Shown here in pieces: positions 1 through 5,429 of a stretch of DNA of 7,660 bases. The notes beneath the pieces were generated by a model. That model was not told the origin of the DNA, searched no databases, and saw only the letters and a program-made list of their open reading frames with translations. Made by a program: the position numbers and the translations under genes. The DNA is from JANNHK01 sp034408875 (lineage in GTDB: Bacteria > Actinomycetota > Acidimicrobiia > IMCC26256 > PALSA-610). The stretch spans positions 1-7,660 of the forward strand of contig JAWXCJ010000198.1 of assembly GCA_034408875.1 (NCBI GenBank). The letters are read 5' to 3'. How positions within the stretch are numbered: position 1 is the first letter of the stretch; each line of letters opens with the position of its first letter.

Positions 1-111
1 CCGCTCGATCACCCCGGTCATGGTTTCCCGTCGTCAGCGGGGCCCCAAATCTGAGCCGAGCCCCGCGGTATGCAGGTGTCACCGTCCGCGCGAATGGGGT
101 TGGGGATCGCC
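1..111. other. Upstream region with no recognisable gene
   Basis: No reading frame here encodes a recognisable flagellar protein. In many clusters fliL precedes fliM, but none of the three forward frames shows a FliL-like C-terminus. Forward frame 1 is open from the window edge to a TGA at 52-54 and could be the last 17 codons of an upstream gene, but the peptide (PLDHPGHGFPSSAGPQI) is not one I recognise. Frames 2 and 3 are open further, but this means little in DNA this GC-rich. The stretch holds a GC-rich inverted repeat and leads directly into the fliM promoter. Confidence 0.5.
37..66. repeat. GC-rich inverted repeat, possible terminator of an upstream gene
   Basis: GCGGGGC at 37-43 is the exact reverse complement of GCCCCGC at 60-66, giving a 7-bp all-GC stem with a 16-base loop. 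A self-complementary GGGGCCCC at 39-46 competes with it. There is no T-tract on either side. It could therefore only be a terminator of the U-less kind proposed for high-GC bacteria, or it may be chance in GC-rich DNA. Its place between a possible upstream gene end (TGA at 52-54) and the fliM promoter fits a boundary element. Confidence 0.25.
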
Positions 112-138
112 TAAACAGTGCGATTGCCGGGCCGATCA
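112..138 (+). promoter_or_regulatory. Sigma-28 (FliA/WhiG-type) promoter for fliM
   Basis: TAAA at 112-115 is followed by exactly 15 bases and then GCCGATCA at 131-138. The known sigma-28 consensus is TAAA-N15-GCCGATAA, so the -35 core and spacing match fully and the -10 element matches 7 of 8. A near-copy with identical spacing lies before flhA (5337-5363); over the 30 bases from CT(A/C)AAC onward the two agree at 21 positions. Transcription would start about 7-8 bases after the -10 element, at about 145-146, on the in-frame GTG at 145. This also argues against translation from GTG 118, which lies inside the promoter. Confidence 0.65.
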
Positions 139-144
139 GGTTCC

Positions 145-1053
145 GTGGCCGTGAACACCGCTGGCAAGCGGGAAAAGAACGTCGTCCCGTTCGACTTCCG
201 TCGGCAGTCGAAGTTCACGCGCGACCACGTACGCGCACTTCAGATCGTCCACGAGACGTTCGCGCGCCAGCTCTCCACGGTCCTCGCGACCACATTGCGG
301 TCGGCGGCGAGCTGCACGTTCAGCAAAGTCGAACAGCTCTCGTACGACGAGTACATCCGGTCACTCCCGAATCCGTCGTACATGATCATCCTGTCGATGA
401 ACCCGCTCCCCGGCGCGGCACTCATCCAGTTCCCGCTGCCGATCACGTTCGCCGCGATCGACCGGCTCCTCGGCGGCACCGCCGAATCGCTCAGCCCGAA
501 GCGGGCGCTGACCGAGATCGAGTCGAACCTCATGCGCACGGTCATCGAACGGGCGCTGCGCGAGCTCGAATACGCGTACGAATCGCTCGTGCGCATCGAA
601 GCCGACATCGTGCAACAGGAGTTCAACCCGCAGTTCGCGCAGATCGCGGCGCCGTCCGACATGACGTTCGTCGTCGGGCTCGAGGTGCGTATCGGCGACA
701 AGCGCGGAACCGCGACCATCTGCATACCATTCGCGACCCTGCAGCCGGTGCTCGAAACGCTTGCCAGCCAAACGCTGTTCCAGGACACGCGCAGCTACGA
801 CCCCGCCGAATGGGAACGGCTCCTCGAACGCGCACTGAACCGGGTCGCAGTCGAACTCTCAGTCCGGTTCGACACCGTCTCGCTCACGTCGTCTGACATC
901 GTCGACCTTGAAGTCGGCGACGTCGTCCCGTTGAGCCATCCCGTCGACAAGCCGCTCACCGTGCTCGTCGACGGCATCAACTGTTATCAGGCAGTCAGCG
1001 GCCGGCGCGGCAAACGACTTGCGTGCCTCATCGTCGGCACCGAAGGGGAGTAG
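145..1053 (+). CDS. fliM: Flagellar motor switch protein FliM
   Basis: FliM is the C-ring subunit that connects FliG to FliN and switches rotation. The family core begins almost at the N-terminus: PFDFRRQSKF at about residues 15-24, then the helix around ALQIVHETFARQLST. The CheC-like middle domain follows, with LLGGTAE at about 108-114. The C-terminal SpoA domain (about 230-295) packs with FliN. From this start the protein has 302 residues, slightly short for the family, because the N-terminal CheY-P-binding peptide (an EIDALL-like motif) is absent. An in-frame TAA at 112-114 rules out an earlier start. GTG 118, 145 and 151 are possible; 145 is preferred because the promoter at 112-138 would start transcription there, making the message leaderless. 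The fourth position of the family's GGxG FliG-contact motif is Ala here. Family identity is secure; the start is not. Confidence 0.95.
   Translation: MAVNTAGKREKNVVPFDFRRQSKFTRDHVRALQIVHETFARQLSTVLATTLRSAASCTFSKVEQLSYDEYIRSLPNPSYMIILSMNPLPGAALIQFPLPITFAAIDRLLGGTAESLSPKRALTEIESNLMRTVIERALRELEYAYESLVRIEADIVQQEFNPQFAQIAAPSDMTFVVGLEVRIGDKRGTATICIPFATLQPVLETLASQTLFQDTRSYDPAEWERLLERALNRVAVELSVRFDTVSLTSSDIVDLEVGDVVPLSHPVDKPLTVLVDGINCYQAVSGRRGKRLACLIVGTEGE
1043..1050 (+). promoter_or_regulatory. Ribosome binding site fixing the fliN start
   Basis: AAGGGGAG ends 8 bases before ATG 1059 and lies inside the last codons of fliM. A second purine run (AGGGGG, 1052-1057) abuts the ATG. No comparable site precedes the upstream in-frame GTG at 1023, so ATG 1059 is the likely start. 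Confidence 0.6.
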
Positions 1054-1058
1054 GGGGA

Positions 1059-1868
1059 ATGTCGCTCATCTCGGATCTCGCGACCACGAACGAGGTCGCG
1101 ATGGTAGTCGCCGGCGCGCTGGAACGCGCGCTCGACAACGATGTCATCCTCGCCGTCGGCCTGCCGCGCGAAGAGCCGCCCACCGCCGACGTCCTGCCGC
1201 CCGGCGCACTGCGCGCGGTACAGGCCCGGTTCACCGCAGGTGTCGGCGGCGGACTGACGCTGTTCGTCGGAGAGGCACTCGCGCAGACGCTCGAGAACGC
1301 CGCCGCCGATCAACTCCTCGTCACGGCCGTCGCCGAGGCAGTCGGCGTCGGCGCCGCCGAGGTCGCTCGCACTGCCGGCAACGACGCAGCCGCGGGCGAA
1401 CCGGCCGAAGTCGACGCAGGCGAGTTCCTCGGCCAGCCGCTCGACGCCGAATTCCTCGTCTACCCGCTCCTCGAAGGAACCGAGCGGGTCGCGTGCATCG
1501 TGGTGCACGTCGTCGCCGGCGGCGACGACGGGGGCGGCGACCACCCGCCGGGCGCGGCCGTCGCCGTACACGAGTTCCAACCGCTCGGCGCGAGTGATGT
1601 CGGCGGCTTCGACACTCGCCCGCTCGCCCTGCTCGCCGACGTCGAGATGGGCGTCACCGCCGAACTCGGGCGTCGCCGCATGGCGGTCCGAGAGCTGCTC
1701 TCGCTCACGCCCGGCGCGGTGATCGAACTCGACCGCGCCGCCGGCTCCCCGGTCGACGTGCTCGTCAACGGAACGCTCATCGCCCGCGGCGAAGTCGTCG
1801 TGATCGACGAAGAGTTCGGTATCCGCATCTCGGAGATCGTCGCCGCGGACTCACCGGCGAACCGCTGA
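1059..1868 (+). CDS. fliN: Flagellar motor switch protein FliN, extended (FliY-like architecture)
   Basis: FliN forms the lower C-ring and receives export chaperone-cargo complexes. The C-terminal SpoA domain is clear at about residues 188-263: LALLADVEMGVTAELG, then the VRELLSLTPGAVIELD segment, VDVLVNGTLIARGEV and FGIRISEIV. At 269 residues it is about twice the size of enteric FliN (about 137). The N-terminal 180 residues include GLTLFVGEALAQ (65-76) and a helix around VAEAVG (91-96). These resemble a degenerate CheC-like domain as in FliY, but the D-x3-E-x2-N catalytic pattern is not kept: the E-x2-N asparagine is Gly and the aspartate position is Thr. An acidic Gly/Asp stretch (about 153-162) sits before the linker to SpoA. 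ATG 1059 is chosen over GTG 1023 by its binding site. The gene starts 5 bases after fliM and overlaps fliO by one base. The SpoA assignment is firm; the CheC-like reading is inference. Confidence 0.9.
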   Translation: MSLISDLATTNEVAMVVAGALERALDNDVILAVGLPREEPPTADVLPPGALRAVQARFTAGVGGGLTLFVGEALAQTLENAAADQLLVTAVAEAVGVGAAEVARTAGNDAAAGEPAEVDAGEFLGQPLDAEFLVYPLLEGTERVACIVVHVVAGGDDGGGDHPPGAAVAVHEFQPLGASDVGGFDTRPLALLADVEMGVTAELGRRRMAVRELLSLTPGAVIELDRAAGSPVDVLVNGTLIARGEVVVIDEEFGIRISEIVAADSPANR

Positions 1869-2278
1869 TGTCGAATACTTCCACGGTCGAACTGTTCGTA
1901 CGCCTCGCGCTCTCGCTCGCGGTCGTACTCGGTCTGATGTGGTTCATGGCGCGCGTCATGCAGAAGAAGGGCTTCGCGCCCGGAGCGCGACGCGCGTCGA
2001 CGCGCGGGGCAGACGTGGAACTGCTCTCGCGCAAGCCGCTCGGCAAGCACGCGTCGATTGCAGTGATTCGGGCCGGCGGCCGGGCAATGGTCGTCGGTAT
2101 CACCGAGCACAGCGTCACGAAACTCGACGACGCCGACATCGAGGAAATCGACCTCGAAGAGGTAGAAGGCAAGAAGGCGGACGGCCAGTGGACGGCCAAC
2201 GCCAAGGGGCCGAGGAGCTCCAGCCCGACATGGAAGGCAATGCTCGAACAGGTGCGGGAACGCACCGTTCGTCGCTGA
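1868..2278 (+). CDS. fliO: Flagellar export assembly protein FliO
   Basis: FliO is a small bitopic membrane protein that stabilises and assembles the FliP ring of the export gate. The 136-residue product has one membrane helix at about 8-30 (FVRLALSLAVVLGLMWFMA) followed by a basic stretch (RVMQKKG). A small beta-type cytoplasmic domain follows: VELLSRKPLGKHASIAVIRAGGRAMVVGIT fits the family pattern of a hydrophobic strand pair ending in a VGIT-like motif. An acidic segment (DDADIEEIDLEEVE, 87-100) and a basic tail follow. FliO is poorly conserved, so the call rests on this pattern plus its place between fliN and fliP. ATG 1868 overlaps the fliN stop (TGATG), and only a weak binding site is visible, so translation is probably coupled to fliN. 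Confidence 0.88.
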   Translation: MSNTSTVELFVRLALSLAVVLGLMWFMARVMQKKGFAPGARRASTRGADVELLSRKPLGKHASIAVIRAGGRAMVVGITEHSVTKLDDADIEEIDLEEVEGKKADGQWTANAKGPRSSSPTWKAMLEQVRERTVRR

Positions 2279-2293
2279 GCATCATCGCGTTCC

Positions 2294-2303
2294 GGGGGTG
2301 GAG
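2294..2303 (+). promoter_or_regulatory. Purine-rich ribosome binding site for fliP
   Basis: GGGGGTGGAG at 2294-2303 lies just before GTG 2307. The other candidate start, GTG 2298, sits inside this run and would have no separate binding site, so 2307 is preferred. The spacing from GGAG to 2307 is short (3 bases), so the choice stays open. Confidence 0.4.
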
Positions 2304-2306
2304 TCA

Positions 2307-3164
2307 GTGCAGGTCGTCCGGCGCGCATGCGTAGCTGCGCTCACCCTCGTTGCGTTGCTCGTGGTCCACGCGGCCTTCGCACCCGAAGCGGGCGCGCAAA
2401 TCACACCGCCGACGAGCCCGACCGCGCCCGAAACGCCCACACCGGGTGTCGACGACCCCGCGCCCGAGCTCGACGAAGAGGGCAGCGACGCGACGATCTC
2501 GCTCGACCTCGGCGACATCGACGGCGACGGCAAGAACGAGCCGAACCAGAGCGTCGTGATCATCCTGCTGCTGACGCTCCTTGCGATCGCGCCGGCGCTC
2601 CTGATGATGGTCACGAGCTTCACGCGCATCGTGATCGTGCTGTCGCTCACGAGGAACGCGCTGGGCTTGACCGCGATCCCCCCGAACCAGGTCGTTGTCG
2701 GTCTCTCGCTGTTCCTCAGCCTGTTCGTAATGGCCCCAACCCTGACCGAGATCAACGAAACCGCGCTGAAGCCGTTGATGGAGGGCGACATCTCGTACAG
2801 CGAGGCGTACGAGACGGCGCAGGGACCGCTCAAGGAGTTCATGCTCGACCAGACGCGCCGCGGCGAGCTGAACCTGTTCATCAAGGCGAGCGGCGAACCG
2901 GCTCCGGAAAACCGTGAAGACGTAAGCCTCGCCACGCTGATTCCGGCCTTCGTGCTCTCGGAACTGAAGACCGCGTTCATCATCGGCTTCGTGGTGTTCG
3001 TTCCGTTCCTCATCATCGACTTGGTGGTGAGCTCGGCCCTGATGTCGATGGGCATGTTCATGCTCCCACCGGTTCTGGTGTCGTTGCCGTTCAAACTTCT
3101 GTTGTTCGTGATGGTCGACGGTTGGGCGCTCGTCGTGAGATCGCTCATCACAAGTTTCAATTAG
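2307..3164 (+). CDS. fliP: Flagellar export gate protein FliP
   Basis: FliP forms most of the central pore of the type III export gate together with FliQ and FliR. A signal peptide is visible: basic QVVRR, a hydrophobic core to about residue 25, and likely cleavage near AGA-Q at about 30. A Pro/Thr/Asp/Glu-rich linker (about 34-80) follows. The conserved body begins at SVVIILLLTLLAIAPALLM. Family motifs are MVTSFTRIVIVLSLTRNALG (about 101-120), IPPNQVVVGLSLFL, the loop containing LKEFMLDQTRRGEL, and the C-terminal pair LATLIPAFVLSELKTAF and MGMFMLPPVLVSLPFKLLLF. At 285 residues it is longer than E. coli FliP (245), the excess being the linker, which contains DIDGDGKNE (2514-2540), similar to half of an EF-hand loop. 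GTG 2298 is an alternative start, 3 codons longer. It lies 28 bases after fliO. Confidence 0.96.
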   Translation: MQVVRRACVAALTLVALLVVHAAFAPEAGAQITPPTSPTAPETPTPGVDDPAPELDEEGSDATISLDLGDIDGDGKNEPNQSVVIILLLTLLAIAPALLMMVTSFTRIVIVLSLTRNALGLTAIPPNQVVVGLSLFLSLFVMAPTLTEINETALKPLMEGDISYSEAYETAQGPLKEFMLDQTRRGELNLFIKASGEPAPENREDVSLATLIPAFVLSELKTAFIIGFVVFVPFLIIDLVVSSALMSMGMFMLPPVLVSLPFKLLLFVMVDGWALVVRSLITSFN

Positions 3165-3181
3165 CTACGTCAACAATGTAG

Positions 3182-3188
3182 GGCGGAG
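3182..3188 (+). promoter_or_regulatory. Ribosome binding site of fliQ
   Basis: GGCGGAG ends 5 bases before ATG 3194, one of the clearest binding sites in the window. This fits independent initiation of fliQ after the 29-base gap from fliP. Confidence 0.6.
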
Positions 3189-3193
3189 AACCC

Positions 3194-3469
3194 ATGTCAG
3201 AAACATCTGTCATCGAAATCGCAGTGCAGGGGATCCTGCTGGCGACGAAGCTCGCCGCGCCCATCCTGATCGTGACGCTTGTCATCGGTCTCGGCGTCGG
3301 CTTGATCCAGTCGGCGACGCAGATCCAGGAACAGACGCTGACGTTCGTTCCGAAACTGGCGGGTGTCGCGATCGTGATGGTGCTCGCCGGGCATTGGATG
3401 CTCGCCGAGGTTCAGGGCTTCACCGTCAACCTGTTCGACATGATCCCCGAATTGATCCATTCCGCGTAA
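3194..3469 (+). CDS. fliQ: Flagellar export gate protein FliQ
   Basis: FliQ packs around the FliP/FliR core of the export gate as several copies of a helical hairpin. The 91-residue product has the usual family length and two hydrophobic helices (about 16-37 and 55-80). They flank the conserved polar loop SATQIQEQTLTFVPKL (about 40-55), which is the family hallmark. The N-terminal VIEIAVQGILLATKLAAPIL also fits. It has a good ribosome binding site and is followed after 6 bases by fliR. Confidence 0.97.
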   Translation: MSETSVIEIAVQGILLATKLAAPILIVTLVIGLGVGLIQSATQIQEQTLTFVPKLAGVAIVMVLAGHWMLAEVQGFTVNLFDMIPELIHSA

Positions 3470-3475
3470 ACACCC

Positions 3476-4228
3476 GTGACGACGATCCCGATCGATCCGG
3501 CGCTAGTCACCGCCTTCGCGCTCGCGCTCGTACGCGCGAGCGCGTGGCTGTTCATCTCTCCGCCGTTCAACAACCGGATGATCCCGATCCCCGTGAAGAT
3601 GGGCGTCGCCGCCGCGCTCGCGCTCGCCGCCGCCCCGCACGTCGTCGACCCCGCGCTTCCTATGGATACGGGGAGCTTCATCGTGACCCTCATCACGCAG
3701 GCCATGATCGGCTTCGTCATGGGCTTTTTCACACTGATCCTCGTACAGGTTGTGACCGCGGCCGGCTCGCTCATCGACCTGTTCGCGGGCTACTCGTTGG
3801 CCGCGATCTACGACCCGTTCAGCGAAGCGCAGACGTCGATCTTCGGCCGCTTCTACCAACTCGTCGCGGCCACGCTCCTGTTCACGACGAACGCCCACCT
3901 CATCCTCGTGAACGGTTTCTTCCGCTCGTTCGAGGCGGTACCCGTGGGCGGGCTGCCGTCGGGCGACATCGCGTCGGTGCTGACCGACAACGTCGGTCAG
4001 TTCCTCGTCGCCGCGCTCGAAGTGGCCGGGCCTGTCATCGCGTGCCTGTTCCTCACCGAAGTCACACTCGGTCTGCTCACGCGTGCCGCACCGAACCTCA
4101 ACGTGTTCGCCCTGGCCTTCCCGCTGCGCGTGGTCGTCGCGCTCGGAATAGTCGCGATCGCACTCCCCCTCGTCGCCCCGGCGCTGGAGAACCTCGTCAA
4201 CGAAGCCGTCGCTCCGTTCGGCGGCTGA
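3476..4228 (+). CDS. fliR: Flagellar export gate protein FliR
   Basis: FliR is the single-copy subunit that completes the FliP/FliQ/FliR helical core of the export gate. At 250 residues it has normal length. The N-terminal ALALVRASAWLFISPPF (about 14-31) and IPIPVKMGVAAALAL (36-50) match the family. The middle AGYSLAAIYDPFSEAQTSIF (104-123) and the C-terminal LTEVTLGLLTRAAPNLNVFA (193-212) with FPLRV are FliR signatures. Several membrane helices follow this pattern. The GTG start is 6 bases after the fliQ stop and no ribosome binding site is visible, so coupling to fliQ translation is likely. It is not fused to flhB, unlike in some clostridia. Confidence 0.95.
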   Translation: MTTIPIDPALVTAFALALVRASAWLFISPPFNNRMIPIPVKMGVAAALALAAAPHVVDPALPMDTGSFIVTLITQAMIGFVMGFFTLILVQVVTAAGSLIDLFAGYSLAAIYDPFSEAQTSIFGRFYQLVAATLLFTTNAHLILVNGFFRSFEAVPVGGLPSGDIASVLTDNVGQFLVAALEVAGPVIACLFLTEVTLGLLTRAAPNLNVFALAFPLRVVVALGIVAIALPLVAPALENLVNEAVAPFGG

Positions 4229-4245
4229 GGCGGGACTGCTGAACG

Positions 4246-5331
4246 ATGGCCGGCGACTCCGCGCAGAAGACCGAGAAACCAACACCGAAACGGCTGAAGG
4301 AAGCGCGCGAGAAGGGCCAGATCGCGCGCACGCCCGACCTGACGACATGGTCCGCGATGCTCGCGACGGTCGTGCTGCTCCAGATCACCTTGAGTCGGGG
4401 CTACACCGCGTTCACCGAGGTTCTCCACGACATGGGGCCGACAATCTCGGCCGCCGACGAGAAAGAGGCGGGGCGCTTCGCGATCGAGGCCTTCTGGAAG
4501 GGGGTCGGCGTCGCCGCCCCCCTCCTGCTCGGCATCATGGTCGTCGGCACCGTTGCGTCCGCCGCTCAAGTCGGCCTCACGCCCAACATGAAGCGCCTCA
4601 AGCCCGACTTCTCCCGCCTCAACCCGATGAAGGGCATGAAGCGCATGGTCGGCGCGAGCGCTTGGTGGGAGATCGGCAAGGCGATCGCCAAGACCGCCGT
4701 GCTCGTCGCCGTCGCGTGGCCGGCCATCGCCGACATGGTCGGCCTCTTCACCACCACACAGGGCGACTCGCTCGATGAACTCGCCGTGCTCACCGCGTCG
4801 ACCGGGCTGACGATCCTGCGCAACGTCTCGATCGCGGGTCTGGCCGTCGCGGCCGCCGACTACGTCTTCCAGAAACACCGCATCACCAAGCAGCTCTCGA
4901 TGTCGCGCCAGGAAATCCGCGACGAGATGAAGCTGCTCGAAGGAAACCCCGAGGTGAAGCGGACGATCCGGTCCCGACAGGCAGCCATGAGCCGGAACCG
5001 CATGATCGGCACGGTCGGCATAGCCGACGCCGTGGTCGTGAACCCGACCCACTTCGCCGTCGCCATCAAGTACGAGGCCACGAAGGGCGCGCCGCAGATC
5101 GTGGCCAAGGGGGCCGGGCATCTCGCCCTTCGTATCCGCGAGGAGGCGGCCAAGCACGAGGTGCCGGTCATCCACGAGCCGGTCCTCACCCGCCACCTCT
5201 ACAAGGTGTGCGACGTCGGCGACACGATCCCCCTCGATCTCTACGAGGCGGTCGCCCACCTGCTGGCCTTCGTGTTCGGTCTCCGGGCCAAGGGCCGGGC
5301 GCACGGTTTCCACGAGCTCCCGCGCCCCTAA
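4246..5331 (+). CDS. flhB: Flagellar export switch protein FlhB
   Basis: FlhB sits on the export gate and switches the apparatus from rod/hook to filament substrates after cleaving itself. The N-terminal motif EKPTPKRLKEAREKGQIART (about 10-29) is diagnostic. Hydrophobic segments lie at about 36-50, 85-112, 142-170 and 183-206. The cytoplasmic domain has SMSRQEIRDEMKLLEGNPEV and a cleavage site NPTH at N266-P267-T268-H269 (codons from 5041), intact and nearly at the position known in Salmonella (N269/P270). Downstream APQIVAKGAGHLALRIREEA and the VPVIHEPVLTRHLY region complete the family. Length (361) is normal. A weak binding site (GAGGCGGGA, 4227-4235) lies 10 bases upstream, overlapping the fliR stop. 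It is the last gene before the only large gap in the cluster. Confidence 0.97.
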   Translation: MAGDSAQKTEKPTPKRLKEAREKGQIARTPDLTTWSAMLATVVLLQITLSRGYTAFTEVLHDMGPTISAADEKEAGRFAIEAFWKGVGVAAPLLLGIMVVGTVASAAQVGLTPNMKRLKPDFSRLNPMKGMKRMVGASAWWEIGKAIAKTAVLVAVAWPAIADMVGLFTTTQGDSLDELAVLTASTGLTILRNVSIAGLAVAAADYVFQKHRITKQLSMSRQEIRDEMKLLEGNPEVKRTIRSRQAAMSRNRMIGTVGIADAVVVNPTHFAVAIKYEATKGAPQIVAKGAGHLALRIREEAAKHEVPVIHEPVLTRHLYKVCDVGDTIPLDLYEAVAHLLAFVFGLRAKGRAHGFHELPRP

Positions 5332-5336
5332 GGGGC

Positions 5337-5363
5337 TCAACCAGGCGGTTCGTGGGCCGATCA
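5337..5363 (+). promoter_or_regulatory. Sigma-28 (FliA/WhiG-type) promoter for flhA
   Basis: TCAA at 5337-5340, 15 bases, then GCCGATCA at 5356-5363. Against TAAA-N15-GCCGATAA this is 3 of 4 and 7 of 8 with exact spacing. The -10 element and following G are identical to the site before fliM (GCCGATCAG), and the -35 side reads CTCAAC here against CTAAAC there. The expected start near 5370 leaves a leader of about 60 bases before GTG 5430. The site lies entirely in non-coding DNA after the flhB stop, which strengthens it. Confidence 0.6.
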
Positions 5364-5368
5364 GAACC

Positions 5369-5390
5369 CGGAGCCCCTGGATGGGGTCCG
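5369..5390 (+). repeat. Potential hairpin in the flhA leader RNA
   Basis: CGGAGCCCC (5369-5377) pairs with GGGGTCCG (5383-5390) around a 5-base loop, with G5373 bulged out: an 8-bp stem almost at the predicted 5' end of the flhA transcript. GTCCG (5386-5390) could alternatively pair with CGGAC (5403-5407), and GAGCCCC with GGGGCTC upstream in read-through RNA. Such alternatives could affect transcript stability or read-through, but GC-rich DNA gives chance stems easily. Confidence 0.3.
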
Positions 5391-5429
5391 CCCTTCGCGC
5401 TACGGACGGCCCGGTATTTCTGAGGCCAA

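Larger units (their letters stand above)
5332..5429 (+). other. flhB-flhA intergenic region (promoter plus structured leader)
   Basis: This 98-base gap is the longest inside the cluster; all other neighbours overlap or are within 29 bases. It contains a sigma-28-type promoter in its first third and GC-rich inverted repeats afterwards. GGGGCTC (5332-5338) and GAGCCCC (5371-5377) are exact reverse complements that bracket the promoter. No T-tract follows the hairpins, so a conventional terminator is not evident. The end (GAGG at 5422-5425) is the probable flhA ribosome binding site. Confidence 0.55.

Noticed and set aside
1..21. Possible start of a divergent - strand gene (ATG at 21-19, MTGVIER, with GGGA upstream)
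   Set aside because: Only seven codons are visible and the binding site is weak; cannot be supported without the sequence to the left.
70..114. 14-codon ATG-to-TAA mini-ORF just before fliM, possible leader peptide
   Set aside because: No binding site, no regulatory residue pattern, and its end overlaps the -35 element, so the mapped promoter would not transcribe it.
438..445. GCCGATCA inside fliM, resembling the sigma-28 -10 element
   Set aside because: The base positions 15 upstream read CACT, not TAAA-like; it is explained by the coding sequence.
1305..1312. GCCGATCA inside fliN
   Set aside because: The positions 15 bases upstream have no TAAA-like box; a chance match within codons.
1019..1597. 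192-codon + strand open frame overlapping fliN in another frame, very Arg-rich
   Set aside because: Almost entirely Arg, Gly, Ala and Pro, typical of a frame-shifted reading of GC-rich coding DNA; fliN has the SpoA domain and a binding site.
3165..3181. CTAC...GTAG inverted repeat between fliP and fliQ
   Set aside because: Only a 4-bp stem with a 9-base loop; too weak to call a terminator or processing site.
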